Source of the DNA: Symbiodinium natans | Lineage: Eukaryota > Sar > Dinophyceae > Suessiales > Symbiodiniaceae | Direction of reading: 5' to 3' | Assembly (NCBI GenBank): GCA_905221605.1 | Contig: CAJNDS010002324.1 | Location: forward strand, 649,501 to 713,500 | DNA length: 64,000 nt | In this document: one piece after another, positions 10,977 through 22,095 of the stretch | Position numbering within the stretch: position 1 is the stretch's first letter | Layout of the letters: the number at the start of each line of letters is the position of its first letter | The notes under the pieces: model-generated | The model's database searches: none | The model's input: only the letters and a program-made list of their open reading frames with translations | Told to the model about the DNA's origin: nothing | Made by a program: the position numbers and the translations under genes

Positions 10977-11047
10977 CCAGGCACGTCGAAGAGTGGCTGA
11001 TGCTGGTGGTGGAGGTAAGGGAGGTCGTGAAGCTGCTGGTTGTCCTT
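10977..11047 (-). CDS. Ser/Thr-rich exon fragment
   Basis: The minus strand reads GQRTTSSFTTSLTSTTSISH and continues SSTC. It is part of the mucin-like series; the terminal Cys is unusual among these islands. Confidence 0.4.
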
Positions 11048-11491
11048 TGCCCAGAGGGGTTAGGGTTTACGGGCATTGCTCTCCAACACCAGCCACCCCC
11101 CCCCCCCCTCCTATTCGCATGGAAAGGTAAGAATTTTGTTTGCAGGGGTTGAGCGGATCCTGCGTCGTCGGCTTTAGCGAGGCCACCGGAGAAGATCTTA
11201 ATCGCAACACATGTACTGACACCCCTCAACCCCCCCCCCCCCCCCCCACCTATCCAATGAAAACAAAATCCACACAAAATCCTCCACAACGCCTCAAATT
11301 TCCTGAGCCGAAATCCTCCAAAACACCCTAAATTTCCTGAACCTGAAGCCCTAAACTTTAACCCTAAACCCGAAACCCTCGACCCAGAAGGCCCCCGCCA
11401 CTGAAGACCACCCGATATCCTGGAGACCTCAGCCCGAAGCCCATCAGCCATCATACCCTTAGACCCTGCATCCCTTGAACCCCCCCCCCCC

Positions 11492-11588
11492 CAGGTTTAG
11501 GGTTTAGGGTTTAGGGTTTAGGGTTTAGGGTTTAGGGTTTAGGGTTTAGGGTTTAGGGTTTAGGGTTTAGGGTTTAGGGTTTAGGGTT
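11492..11588. repeat. TTTAGGG array
   Basis: About thirteen near-perfect units following a poly-C tract. Confidence 0.9.
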
Positions 11589-12324
11589 TAAAGTTTGGGG
11601 ACTGATAAACCCTCAAGCCCTTAAACCCTCAAACCCCAAGACCCTCAAACAGAACCCTTGGGCCCTTCAAACCCTCAAATGGAACCCCTCAAAACTGTTT
11701 AAGGGTTTCATTTAAGGGTTTGCGGGTCTGAGGGCTTAAGGGACTTAAAGCCCGAAACCCGTAAACCCCTAAACCCTAAACCCTAAACCCTATACCCTAT
11801 ACCCTAAACCCCTCCCCCCCCCCCCCCCGAACTGCCTTGATGTCGACGATGTCGACATGCCTGGGGTTCAGGGTTTAGGGTTTTAGAGTCTTAGGCTTTC
11901 AGAGCTAAGGTTTGTAGGGTTTAGTTAGGGTTTAGGGCTTTAGAGCTTAGGGTTTCAGAGCTAAGGTTAATAGGGTTTGGTTAGGGTTTAGGGTTTAGGG
12001 TTTTAAGGCTTAGGGGCTTCAGGGCATTGAAGGTTTTTTTCGGGTTTAGGGTTTTTTGGCGTTTGAGGTTTAGGGGTTTAGGGTTTTAGGGCATTGGGGG
12101 CTTAGGGCTTTTCAGTAGGGGTTTGGGTTTGGGGCCGGGGGGGGGGGGGGGGTTCGGGATTTGGGGTTTGGGGTTTTGGGCTAAACACGCCAACCCACAA
12201 CCCTCAACCCTGAACCCTGCACGGTTTGGGGCGTCTTTCAGGTGGGGGTTGGCATTTCGGATTGAAGGGCTTAGGACATTTTGGGTGCAGGCCCGAAGGT
12301 GAGGGGGGAGGGGGGGGGCGGGGT

Positions 12325-12620
12325 TTAGGGTTTAGGGTTTCGGGTTTGGGTTTAGGGTTTAGGGTTTAGGGTTTAGGGTTTAGGGTTTAGGGTTTAGGGT
12401 TTAGGGTCTAGGGTTTAGGGTTTAGGGTGCAGGGTCTAGGGTCTAGGGTCTAGGGTCTAGGGTCTAGGGTTTAGGGTTTAGGGTTTAGGGTTTGGGGTTT
12501 GGGGTTTGGGGTTTGGGGTTTGGGGTTTGGGGTTTGGGGGTTTGGGGTTTGGGGTTTAGGGTTTGTGGTTTAGGGTTTGACGGTTTGGGGTTTGGGGTTT
12601 AGGGTTTGGGGTTTGGGATT
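12325..12620. repeat. TTTAGGG array shifting to TCTAGGG and TTTGGGG
   Basis: Perfect TTTAGGG units give way to blocks of TCTAGGG and then TTTGGGG. Block-wise spread of variant units indicates local expansion, as in satellite DNA. Confidence 0.9.
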
Positions 12621-14170
12621 TAGAGTTTCCCCAGATTCCAGCACCTCAATCGTCTTAACCCCCCCCCACCGGTGCATACAAAGGTAGCCCTCAGGGCCCT
12701 AGCGCTTGGGATCAAGGTTGAGGGTCTTGGGATCAAGGTTCTCGCTCTTGATATAGCCATGACGAGCAGTTTGGTGTTTCCTTTGCTTAGAGCGGCAAGG
12801 GGAGGTTCTGAGTCCAATGAGATTCAAGAGCCTCATATGCTTCCTATCTAGTCTCCTGTCCTGCGGCTGGTCCAGCTTGTAGCTTGGAGGGGATGAGCAT
12901 GGATGAGCTGGAGTTGCCGAGCGGCTCCAGGGTTTAGAGGGAATCGCATCGGCTTTGACCGGGCAGCTCTTCGAATTGACTCAAGGCTCAGGTGCGCCGA
13001 GCACAGACCCTGCTCAGAGAGTCTTGGGATCAGGGAATGGTTCAGGGCGTCAGGGTTTAGAGCTAAGAGCTTTCTTTGGGTTCAAGAGTATCGAGAGCAG
13101 CCTTCAGGAGTTTCCCTAAGGGTCCATGTACCTAAACAGGGAAATTCTTGGGCCTTAAAGTACCTCCTATCTAGGGACTTTTGGGCCCAAGTATGTAATC
13201 ATATGGTACATGGACCCTGAGGGTTCGAGAGCAACCAAGAGGCTGGTGGTTGTGATGGTGGTCGTTGAGCTGCGTGTTTGAGTCCTGCGAGGGTATGGAT
13301 GGAGGACTGAGGGGACTCCACCCGGAAACACTTTAGGCCTCGAACCGGCACGATTTCGGGACTCCATAAAGGCCAACCGAGTTAATGCCCATAGTTTCTA
13401 TCAAGAGCCAATCGAGCCACTGCCCATAGTTGAACTGGAACTGGAGTCAGGACAGAAATAATCCAAAAACGAAGCCTAATGCCGGATCAAACCCTAAACC
13501 CTTTATGAACCCAAAACGCAAAACCCGAAACCCGATAAGCCTACCAAAGCTTCAAGTCCTGAAGCCCTATTAGAATAGGTGTTTATGTTTATTTGTATTC
13601 TGTGTTTTTTTGGTGGTGGGTGGGGGGGTGCTATTATTATTAAAGTATATTTATATATAGGGACCATAAGGGAATACGATTAGTAGTTATTCCGACCCCT
13701 ATATTACCAGTGTTATCGCTTATGTCTTGCCAATGAAGGGGCTAATTTATAATGCTATTACCACTAACCTGTAGGCAAATGCAGTGCCAGGTAGAAACCC
13801 TAAACCCATTAGACCTACACCCTAAACCCCAACAAACCCTACACCCTACACCCGAAACCCTGAAAGCCTGAAATCCTGGAAACCGTGAAGCCCTGAAGCC
13901 CTGAAACCCTGAAACCCAAAAAACCCTACAAACCCACCAACAACCTGCAAACCCTCAAAACCCAAAAAACCCCAAACACCCGAAAAAAAAAAACACTAAA
14001 ACCCTGAACCCTGAAACACTGAAACGCAAAAAACCTACAAACCCTAAAAACCTAAAAACCCAAAATAACCTAAAACACCCCGAAAACCCTAAACACCCTA
14101 AAAACCCTAAAAGCCTAAAAACCCTGAAACGCTAAAAACCCTCAAAAACCTAAAGCCCTAAACCCTAGGG
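12621..14170. other. Non-coding block with repeat relic
   Basis: Mixed unique sequence (12640-13480) without convincing exons, a family D repeat at 13628-13712, and CCCTAAA/CCCTGAA-derived A/C-rich sequence up to 14165. A tRNA-like start at about 12915 (TTGCCGAGCGGCTCC) has no matching second half. Confidence 0.5.
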
Positions 14171-14367
14171 GTCTCGCTTCCCTCTCGACTTGGAATGCCG
14201 AGTGCACAGTTTCCATTGTCAGCTTGGGCGAGCTAGGGAGGCGCATGCGGTACATGGACGCCAGCAGTCCGATAGGTCCGGCAATGAGAACACGACAACC
14301 ATCTGCGAGTGCTTTAGCCGCGGCAGCGATGATGACCTCCGTTTTGCCGGTTCCCGGCCCGCCGCAG
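14171..14367 (-). pseudogene. Pif1-like SF1 helicase exon or fragment
   Basis: The minus strand reads about 58 codons that start CGGPGTGKTEVIIAAAA, an unmistakable Walker A motif, followed by RVLIAGPIGLLASMYRMRLP and LTMETVHSAF. This resembles the N-terminal ATPase motifs of Pif1/RecD2-type superfamily 1 helicases. No start codon, Walker B or later motifs follow nearby, and the reading runs into CCCTAGGG repeats. It is either one exon of a helicase gene or a fragment of a helicase-bearing transposon such as a Helitron. Function as helicase follows from the family; integrity cannot be shown here. Confidence 0.7.
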
Positions 14368-14489
14368 GTTTAGGGTTATCCCGCTGTTGGGGCGACCACG
14401 TGCGATCCGGCGGTGACACGAAAGCACTCAGCCCTAAACCCGGCATCCAAAACCTGTTCCCTTGAATGGCCACCCCACCCGCTTTGGGG

Positions 14490-14685
14490 GGTATGGTTTA
14501 GGGTTTAGGGTTTAGGGTTTAGGGTTTAGGGTTTAGGGTTTAGGGTTTAGGGTTTAGGGTTTAGGGTTTAGGGTTTAGGGTTTAGGGTTTAGGGTTTAGG
14601 GTTTGGGTTTGGGGTTTGGGGTTTCGGGTTTGGGGTTTGGGGTTTGGGGTTTAGGGTTTAGGGTTTAGGGTTTAGTTTGGGGTTG
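14490..14685. repeat. Long TTTAGGG array
   Basis: Mostly perfect units with an internal TTTGGGG block. It borders the helicase fragment on the right. Confidence 0.9.
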
Positions 14686-14745
14686 AAGGGGCCCCTTTGA
14701 CCGCGGAACCTTACACCCCGGAGCCCAGGAAAATCCGGTCTCGCT

Positions 14746-14808
14746 GGTGGAGGAGACCGTGAAAGTGCTGGAGCTGCTTGAGCTGCTTGTCGATGTGAAC
14801 TCAGCGTT
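14746..14808 (-). CDS. Ser/Thr-rich exon fragment
   Basis: The minus strand reads EFTSTSSSSSSSTFTVSSTS. Same series as the other mucin-like islands. Confidence 0.4.
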
Positions 14809-15496
14809 TGGGGTTTAGGGTTTAGGGTTTAGGGTTTAGGGTTCAGGGTTTGCGGGGGGGGTCTTTGGAGGGGGTTTCGGCCTTGGGGCGGGGAATCATT
14901 CGGCACCGAGGGTGCCGGGGTTTACGTAGGGGGGGAGTAGATACCGACCTTGGAACTGAGGAGTGATTGCTACTAAGCTGTAAGTAACATGGGTTTCGGG
15001 TTCATTTCTTAGGGTTTCTAGGCTTCAGGGTCTGGGGTTTAGGGGTTGGGCTTCAGGGTTCAGGGTTTGGGGTTCAGGGTTCAGGGTTTGGGGTTGAGAC
15101 TTTGGGATGTTCGGGGGTGTTGCTTGGGCGCGAGGGTGGGGAGAGGCCAGCCTGCGCCATACAGCCACTTAAAATTTAGCATCCGGGCCTCAAGCCCTGA
15201 ACCCTAGAGAATCCAAACCCCAACCCTAGACCCCAAACCCTAAAACCTCAGCATGTTCTTTGGGGTTCGGTCAAGGAAGGGGTCTCAGGGTGCCTATCGC
15301 CTCCGAAGCCCGCAACTCCTGGCAAAAGGGGGTTTAGGACTGAGGGACAAGATGGTGACCCCTAAGCCCCGGGAACCCTCAACACCTAGGCCCTTTAAGC
15401 CCTAAACCCTAAACCCCTAACCCCTAAACCACAAACCCCTATATAACCCTAAACCCTAAACCCTCGTGAGGGGGGAGGGCGGAGGGGTTAGAGCAG

Positions 15497-15562
15497 GACA
15501 GGCAACGGTCGCAGTGACTGAGGTCACCGTGAGTGTAGTCGTGAGCGGAGTGCAGCTTCCTT
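15497..15562 (-). CDS. Thr-rich exon fragment
   Basis: The minus strand reads SCTPLTTTLTVTSVTATVAC. The two Cys make this a transition between the Cys-rich islands to the right and the mucin-like ones to the left. Confidence 0.4.
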
Positions 15563-15798
15563 AGCAGCGTTTAGGGTTTAGGGTTTAGGTTAGGGCTTGT
15601 TTTCGGTTTTGGGGTTTGGGGCCCAGGTTTTCGGGCCTGGGAATTGTTATGTGTAAGAGGTTTAGGGCTTGCAGTTGTTGGGCTTCTGGGGTTTAGGGCA
15701 TGCGCCTAAAGGGGCTCAGGGTTAGGTATTAGGGTTTAGGGTTTAGTGTTTTGGGTTTAGTGTTTAGCGTTTAGGGTTTAGGCTAGGGTCTGTAGGGT

Positions 15799-15884
15799 CG
15801 GAGAGGAACAGCTGCCAAGATGTCGCTCGTCGCACAGCTTCTGAAATCTTCTCTCAGTGGCTTCCCTGAACGAAGTGCAACTTT
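15799..15884 (-). CDS. Cys-containing exon fragment
   Basis: The minus strand reads CTSFREATERRFQKLCDERH and continues LGSCSSP. Balanced composition and paired Cys suggest real protein. A TTCAG acceptor-like site lies inside the reading, so the left edge is uncertain. Confidence 0.45.
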
Positions 15885-15961
15885 AGGGTTTATGGCTTAG
15901 GTCGATTTGGGGCCCTAAGCCCTAAACCCTGTAGGGTTTAGGGTTTAGGGCCCAAAGAGAG

Positions 15962-16030
15962 GGTTGCAGTCCAGTCGCCGGTCACGTTCTCGATGTAGCA
16001 AACCTCCTCCGTCTGGCACTCGACTCCTCA
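15962..16030 (-). CDS. Cys-containing exon fragment
   Basis: The minus strand reads GVECQTEEVCYIENVTGDWT. It contains an N-glycosylation sequon (NVT) and two Cys, as expected for an extracellular protein. It lies about 235 nt downstream of the exon at 16265-16359 in transcription order. Confidence 0.5.
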
Positions 16031-16264
16031 CACGGACAATATCGAGAACCCTAACCTATAGCCCTAAGCCCTACGCCCTCAACCCTTTCTGTGTATCTAT
16101 AAGTAAACCCTAAACCCTACACAAACCCAAAAACCCCAAACCGTGAAGGCAGGCCCGGGGTAGAGCCGTTGTGGGAAGCCGTTCTAGGCTTTAAGGGATT
16201 TAGGGTTTAGGGTTTTAGGGCTTAGGGTTTTGAGGTTTAGGGTTTCAGGGTTTAGGGTCCGAAC

Positions 16265-16359
16265 CTCTCTGTGCGGAGAGCCCTCGACTGCCTGTCCTCC
16301 GCAGTTGCACGGGTAGGCTCCGGCACCCACCTCGTAGTTGGTGCCATTGGTGAAGCTGC
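16265..16359 (-). CDS. Complete GT-AG exon, Cys-rich
   Basis: A CCCCCCAG acceptor precedes and a GTTCGG donor follows a 95-nt open stretch reading SFTNGTNYEVGAGAYPCNCG and then GQAVEGSPHRE. It has an N-glycosylation sequon (NGT) and a CNC pair. The clean boundaries make this one of the best-defined exons of the minus-strand gene. No family is assigned. Confidence 0.55.
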
Positions 16360-16399
16360 CTGGGGGGTCGGGGGTTAGGGCTTAGGGTTTAATTAGGGT

Positions 16400-17334
16400 T
16401 TAGGGGAGGGCTTTAGGGCTTGAGGTTTAGGGTTAGGGTGGGCTTCCCAGACTGTCGGTTGAACTTCGGGGTTTAGGTTTTAGGAGGGGGTCAGGTTCCA
16501 GTGTCTCGGACTTGGCGGCGCTAACGGCAAAACACCCTAAAATCCGAACACTCGAGTGGAAAATTGAAAGCCGTGACCCTTAGGTACAAAATACAAGCCA
16601 GGAACAGTGACAATACCCCAATGCCCCCCAACCGCTCGCAAACCCTCAACCCTCAACCCTCAACCCTGAACTCCAAACCCTAAACCCTACTCCCAAAAAC
16701 CTAAATCCTCAACCCTGAACCCTAAACCCTCAACCCTAAACCCTCAACCCTAAACCCTCAACCCTGAACCCTAAACCCTAGACCCGCAACCCCAACACCC
16801 CAAACCCAACACCCTAAGCCCCCAACCCTAGACCTTGAACTCAGTACTGCCTCACCCCCTCCGACCCGGGGATCCACTTGCCATGATTGGGGGCATGAAC
16901 CGGGTTTGTGGTTTGGGATTGGGTTTAGGGCTTCGGGCTTAGGGCTTAGGGCTTAGGGCTTAGGGTCTACCGTTTAGGGTTTAGGGTTTTGGGTTTGGGG
17001 TTTAGGGTCTACCGTTTAGGGTTGATTGAGGTTAGGACCAGTTTAGGAGACTGAAAGCTTGCGGTTTCGGCCCTAAGTCCCATTCCCCATAAAGCCCTAC
17101 ACCCTAAACCCTATCCCCTACATCCTAAAACCCTATATCCTAAAACCCGAAACCTTAGACCCTAAGCCTGAACAAACCCAAAACCCTAACCCAAAACCCT
17201 AAGCCTAACCCTAAACCCTAAACCCTAAACCCTAACCCTAAACCCTAAACCCTAAACCCTAAACCCCAAACCCCAAACCCCAAACCCCAAGCCCTAAACC
17301 CTAAACCCTAAACCCTAAACCCTAAACCCTCAAG
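16400..17334. other. Telomere-like intron sequence
   Basis: Degenerate CCCTAAA sequence (16640-16830), CTTAGGG block (16925-16965) and a CCCTAAA array (17180-17330). No convincing exon was seen between the islands at 16.3 and 17.4 kb. Confidence 0.6.
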
Positions 17335-17413
17335 GCCCCCCGGCAGGTCCGCGCCACGATCAGGGGATTCTCGGTCTCCAGGTTCTGGGCCAGGCGCTGG
17401 CCATCCTCGAGGC
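17335..17413 (-). CDS. Exon fragment of the minus-strand gene
   Basis: An ACAG acceptor precedes LEDGQRLAQNLETENPLIVA followed by RTCRG. The composition is that of an ordinary folded or helical protein and unlike the neighbouring repeats. No stop in frame. Family not recognised. Confidence 0.55.
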
Positions 17414-17439
17414 CTGTTCTAGCTCTGTTTAGGATTTGT

Positions 17440-19740
17440 AGGGTTTAGGGTTTAGGGTTTAGGATTTAGGGTTTAGGGTTTAGGGTTTAGGCTTTAGGGT
17501 CTTAGGGTCTTAGGGCTTTAGGGATTTTAAGGCTTTAGGGTTTTGGGTTTTGGGGTTTTTGGGCTTTAGATAGGGTTTTAGGGTTTAAAGGTTGAGGGTT
17601 TAGGGCTTTAGGGCTTTGGGGGGTTGGGGGGCTTAAGTTTTTCAGGGTTTGGGCTTGCGAGGTTTAGAGATGAGGTTTTAGATGGGCAACAAGTGCATCC
17701 CCACTCATATAGGTTAGCTGATCCCTAAACCCAAACCTTGTAGCGACATTTAAACCCAAACCTCGTAGAAGAGACAGCCTGGGTCTGGTCTTTTCCGGAA
17801 ATGGCATGAGGCACATCTTTCATACACCCCAAACATCTGCACACTGACCCCAAACCCTAAAACCCTAAATGGCCCGAAACCCAACATCTGAAAAAAAGTA
17901 TCGGGTCCTTAGGGTGGGGGCTTCCACATAAACCATGGACTCTAAACACTAAGTCCTAAACCCTGCAATGCCACGGGCCTGTGCTGCAAACATCGATCAT
18001 GCAGTCCTCCCAAGCCGCACCGGAGGAAGGGAGGAGGGGGGGGGGGGGGTAGGGAAGGGTCGAAGGGGTTCGGGCTTTGTAGGGTGCATCGCTTTTTTTT
18101 TGTGACTCGTGTGTTCTGGAAGCAGCATCATCAAGTAATCTGTTGTAGGTTTCTCTCTTCTTCTTTTTGGGAGGGGTGAGGGGGGGGTGGGGGGCGCGGG
18201 GGTCCCAGACGCATGCAAAGGAGGAAAGCTCGCCTTGGGCTCTCGGACATGAGCTCATGACAAGGGAGCCTCACTCGAACCCCTAAGGTTCCCTTAATAT
18301 GACTCCTACTATGGCCCTTATATCCCCTTAAGGATTTACCACAATGTCCCCCAAACCCTGAACAGTAGGAATACAGACAAACGTGGACCCCCAAGGATGT
18401 ACCCCTACGAGGTTCCCTTCATATGACTCCTACTATGGCCCTTCGATTCCCATTAGGAGGATCCTTTAAGGGGGTCCCCAAAGCCAAATGTACAACCTTT
18501 GGGAACCAAGGTAGAATTCCAAGATCATGGTCTCCTAAACCCTAAACCCTAGACCCTAAACCCTAAACCCTAACCCCTAACCCCTAAACCCTAAACCCAT
18601 TAGCGCTGTTTAAGGGTGGACCAAAAGCTTAGGCACGGACTTCAAGGGGCTCGTTTTGTTGTATCTTTTGCTTAGAGGTGAGGAGGTGCCTTCAGTGTCC
18701 CTAAACCCTATCCCTGAAGACGGATTTCTCTTTCTCTACTCACTACTCCTCCTCATCCTCCAGCGCATCCTACGCCATACCCCAACTATGCACCCCCCCC
18801 CCCCCCAAGCTTTTGGAATTGGCGATTCAAGAATGAGAAGCCCTATAAACACCCGACTTGTGAGGGACTCTCACCCACACGGAGCCTCAAGCATCTCGTC
18901 TGCCTCGTCCTGTTCCTCCGTAGAGGTTCTATCCGGGTCCTGCGCGAGCAGAGGGGCCATGATCATAACGTGTCGAGCATAATCTACTTATCCTTGGGAA
19001 GTAGCTCCCTAAGACTCCCCCTACAGTGGGGTCTATCGGTAAGGCTTTTCTCGCTTGTGCTGTGGGGGTTTCAGGGCTGAGGGCTTGGAGTTAGAGTGCA
19101 GGAGCCGTTGGGCTTCGGAGTAGACACAAATTTGCATGTTCAGCAAAAACTGTTTGTTTGTTTTTTTACATATAAGAAAAGAAGAAAAAGCTTATAGGGT
19201 TTAGAGTTGACACAACTGTGTCTGGGAGACGGTGGCTTCGACTAGCAATCTGTTCTTAGGCGGCTCTGCCAACATAGTCTGGCCATGTATAGGGCAAAAC
19301 CCTGAAACCCTGCAAGAAAGGCTCCACTCTCTCTAGGCCATCCCGTTTAAGGGTTGAGGCGGGCTTCAAGAGTTTTAAGGGTTTAAGGGGTTTGAGGGCT
19401 TGAAGGGTTTAATGGGTCTAAAGGTTTTAAGGTCCACCCTGAACCCTACACCTAAATTCTAATCCCCTGGGCCCTGAACCCTAAGCCCTAACCCCTAACC
19501 CTCTGAGTTGGGATGATCCCCCATATACTAACAGTCCGTAATCGACATAATAGTACACCCTACTACAATCCCTATTCAGGACCGTTAGTATAAGGGGGGA
19601 ACAACCCAACCTCTGAGCCCCAAACCCTAAACCCTAAACCCTAAGCCCTAAACCCTAAACCCTAAACCCTAAACCCCTGAGCCCTAAACCCTAAACCCTA
19701 AACCCTAAACCTCTGAGCCCTAATCCCCGAACCCCTGAGT
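17440..19740. other. Non-coding block
   Basis: TTTAGGG-derived sequence (17440-17640), a direct repeat around ATATGACTCCTACTATGGCC (18297 and 18419), a CCCTAAA array (18535-18600), unique sequence without clear exons (18640-19320), a MITE (19508-19609) and a CCCTAAA array (19621-19735). Confidence 0.55.
19508..19609. mobile_element. MITE family A, copy with perfect 8-bp target duplication
   Basis: Starts TTGGGATGATCCCCC and ends in the inverted form GGGGGGAACAACCCAA. It is flanked by CCTCTGAG on both sides (19500-19507 and 19610-19617). The 102-bp length and 8-bp duplication fit a non-autonomous hAT-type element. Confidence 0.85.
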
Positions 19741-19745
19741 TGCTC

Positions 19746-19812
19746 CGTTAGGCGCGGTGGGTAGACAGCGTCGACGAGGAAGTTGTTGCTCTTGCAAAGG
19801 GACTCCGCCTGC
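19746..19812 (-). CDS. Exon fragment of the minus-strand gene
   Basis: An AACCCAG acceptor precedes QAESLCKSNNFLVDAVYPPR. It has one Cys and balanced composition. The right-hand intron is a TTTAGGG array starting at 19816. Confidence 0.55.
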
Positions 19813-19815
19813 CTG

Positions 19816-19990
19816 GGTTTTGGGTTTTGGGTTTAGGGTTTAGGGTTTAGGGTTTAGGGTTTAGGGTTTAGGGTTTAGGGTTTAGGGTTTAGGGTTTAGG
19901 GTTTAGGGTTTAGGGGTTTAGGGTTTAGGGTTTAGGGTTTAGGGTGTAGGGTTTAGGGTTTAGGGTTTAGGGTTTAGGGGTCTCTAGGGT
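19816..19990. repeat. Long TTTAGGG array
   Basis: About 25 units, nearly all perfect, beginning directly at the acceptor side of the exon at 19746-19812. Confidence 0.9.
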
Positions 19991-20109
19991 TTAGGGTTTC
20001 ATCAGAGGCTTTTCAAGGTAACGGGTATCAAGCGCAGCCGCACGCGAGAAGGAGAGGCTGAGCGACAAGAAAGAGACCCTAAACCCTAACTAAACCCGAA
20101 ACCCTAAAC

Positions 20110-20689
20110 CCCAAAGCCCCAAGCGCTTTCATGCCGCCACGCCCTGAGCGCAAAAAAACCAACAACAACCCCCTGAAGCCCTCAAAACCCCCAATCTGAA
20201 CTCCTAAAACCGCACCCAAAGCTTAAAAAACGGAGAAGCAAAAGCAAAAACAAAAAAGTAGAGCCTTAACCCCAGCAAACGAAAACACCAAATCAACCCA
20301 TGAAGTCCCACAACCCAAGAGAATCATCCCTAAATTGCCCCCAGAAGGAAGAATACTTATTTTGAGGGGTTCTGGCCATTCATTAGACTTGAACCCCAAA
20401 AACAAAAACAAAAAAACAACTTAAGCAACCCCTGCAAAACCCTTACGGGAGCTCCAAGAGCAAGGGCCCCCTCAGTGGACTTGAACCCCTGTAAACTCCC
20501 TCAACAACCCCCTGAGAAACCCTTTAAACCCTTATAAGAGCTCCAAAAACCAAGGGCCCCTCACTGGACTTGAACCCCTGAAACCCCTTCAAATCCACCC
20601 TAAACCCTAAACCCTAAACCCTAAATCTCAAACCCTAAACCCTAAACCCTGATAAGAGCTCCAAGAGCAAGAGCCCCCTCATTCGACTC
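20110..20689. repeat. Degenerate tandem of a GAGCTCCAAGAGCAAGGGCC unit
   Basis: At least three copies (about 20450, 20538, 20655) of a segment that includes GGACTTGAACCCCTG. The reverse strand of that piece matches a tRNA B-box (GGTTCAAGTCC), but no complete tRNA can be folded around it. The rest is A/C-rich. Confidence 0.45.
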
Positions 20690-20750
20690 TGGGGCACGCC
20701 AAGGTCATGTCGCTGTCTTCGCATGCTTGGATCGCCGTGGTGCCCGGGTT
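20690..20750 (-). CDS. Exon fragment, lectin-like Cys segment
   Basis: An acceptor CCTAAG precedes NPGTTAIQACEDSDMTLACP. The pattern ACE(x)5LxCP resembles the first conserved strand of SUEL/rhamnose-binding (Gal_Lectin) domains, where a Cys-Glu pair is followed by a Cys-Pro. The match is short and inferred from memory of the family. Confidence 0.5.
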
Positions 20751-22038
20751 CTTAGGTTGCGCGCAGGGCTGGCATGAGATTCATAAGGTTGGGGGGTTGA
20801 TACGGTTTGGGTTTGGGGGTTTATAAGTTTTGCGGTTTAGGGTTTAGGGGTTAAGGATTAGGGTTTAGGGTACCTTGGACCCTTAAGGTTGCACGCTTGG
20901 GTTTTGTAAAGATCCGGTTGGGGGTTGATAAGGTTTGGGGCTTAGGGTTTGGGTTCTTCGGTTTGCGCACAGGACTGGCATGGGGTTCAGTCATGAGGGT
21001 TTCATAAGGTTTGTGGTTTAGGGTTTGGGGTTTATAAGGTTTGGAGTTTAGGATTTATAAGGTTTGGGGGTTTGCGTTTGGGGTTTTGGGCCCCGAGGGT
21101 GCAAGGCTTAGGAAACCCTAAACTCAACACACCAAACCCTGTCATGGCACCTATATATGCACCTGTTCACCCTGAAAACGCCCATGAAGCCTAGAAGCCA
21201 TAAGCCCGAACCAAACCATACGGTTTGTAAGGTTGTTTCGGCGCCAAACTAGTTACAGGGTTTAGGGTTTAGGGTTTACGGTTTTGGGCTTAGGGTTTAG
21301 GGTTGAGGGTTGAGGGTTGAGGGTTAGGGCACCTTGGACCCTTAAGGTAGTATAGGGGCCATATTCGGAGTATATTTGAAGGGGAACCTTCAGGGGTACA
21401 ACCTTAGGGGTGCGAGTCTTAAGCAACCTTGCACCCTAAACCCAAATTGCCGCACCCTAAACCCTAGACCCTAATCTCCCCCAACCTATCCTGAGTTTTG
21501 CCCAGACCCGGCCTCTGTGGTGGTTGAGAGGGTTTGTGGGGTTCAGGGTTGGAATGTGCATCTTGGGCGGTTGCGAATACGCTTCTGGTGCCAATCAGCA
21601 GACACTCTTCACAAATGCTTTGGCTCCTGGAACATACTCTACTACTAAATTACATAGTACAGGTCAGCCCCCATCCCTTAGGCAGACTCTTGCAAAGCCG
21701 GCAAAGGGCGGCAGGCCCATGTGACAAGAAGGTTAGCCTTTGGGATGTTCCTTATACTAACAGTCCTTAACAGGGAAATAAAAATGGGGGGGCTACTACA
21801 ATCCCTATTTAAGGACTGCTAGTGTAAAGGGGAGCCTCTGAACGACTCCGAACCCTCAGCCTAGACCCCCAAACCCTACCCTCCAAAGCCTAAACCTCTG
21901 CTTCAACCATGAGCATGCATGTGAATATGGACAGATCAACTCCGCACCCGCACAAGGACGAGAATAGGGTTTAGGGTTTAGGGTTTAGGGTTTAGGGTTT
22001 AGGGTTTAGGGTTTAGGGTTTAGGGTTTAGGGTTTGAC
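20751..22038. other. Non-coding block with MITE
   Basis: TTTAGGG variants (20830-21110 and 21250-21330), unique sequence without clear exons (21350-21730), a diverged family A MITE at about 21740-21830, and a TTTAGGG array at 21964-22034. Confidence 0.55.
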
Positions 22039-22095
22039 CATAGAACGCAATGTAGATCATCCTAGGAGCTGTGTTCTCCGGCTTCTTGCACACAC
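22039..22095 (-). CDS. Complete GT-AG exon, lectin-like segment
   Basis: A CGAG acceptor and a GTCAAA donor bound 57 nt reading VCKKPENTAPRMIYIAFYG. The IYIAFYG end recalls the SANYGR-type strand of SUEL lectin domains. It is the last exon-like island before the integrated element at 22765, so the element most likely sits in the intron between this exon and those beyond 44.7 kb. Confidence 0.55.

Noticed and set aside
10960-11454. 164-codon minus-strand frame
   Set aside because: Mostly translation of TTTAGGG and poly-G sequence; only the part at 10977-11047 looks like a real exon.
12915-12990. Possible tRNA (TTGCCGAGCGGCTCC resembles an A-box)
   Set aside because: No matching B-box or acceptor stem could be found at the right distance.
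20460-20590. Possible tRNA genes (GGTTCAAGTCC on the minus strand, repeated)
   Set aside because: Only a B-box-like piece repeats; D-arm, anticodon arm and acceptor stem do not form.
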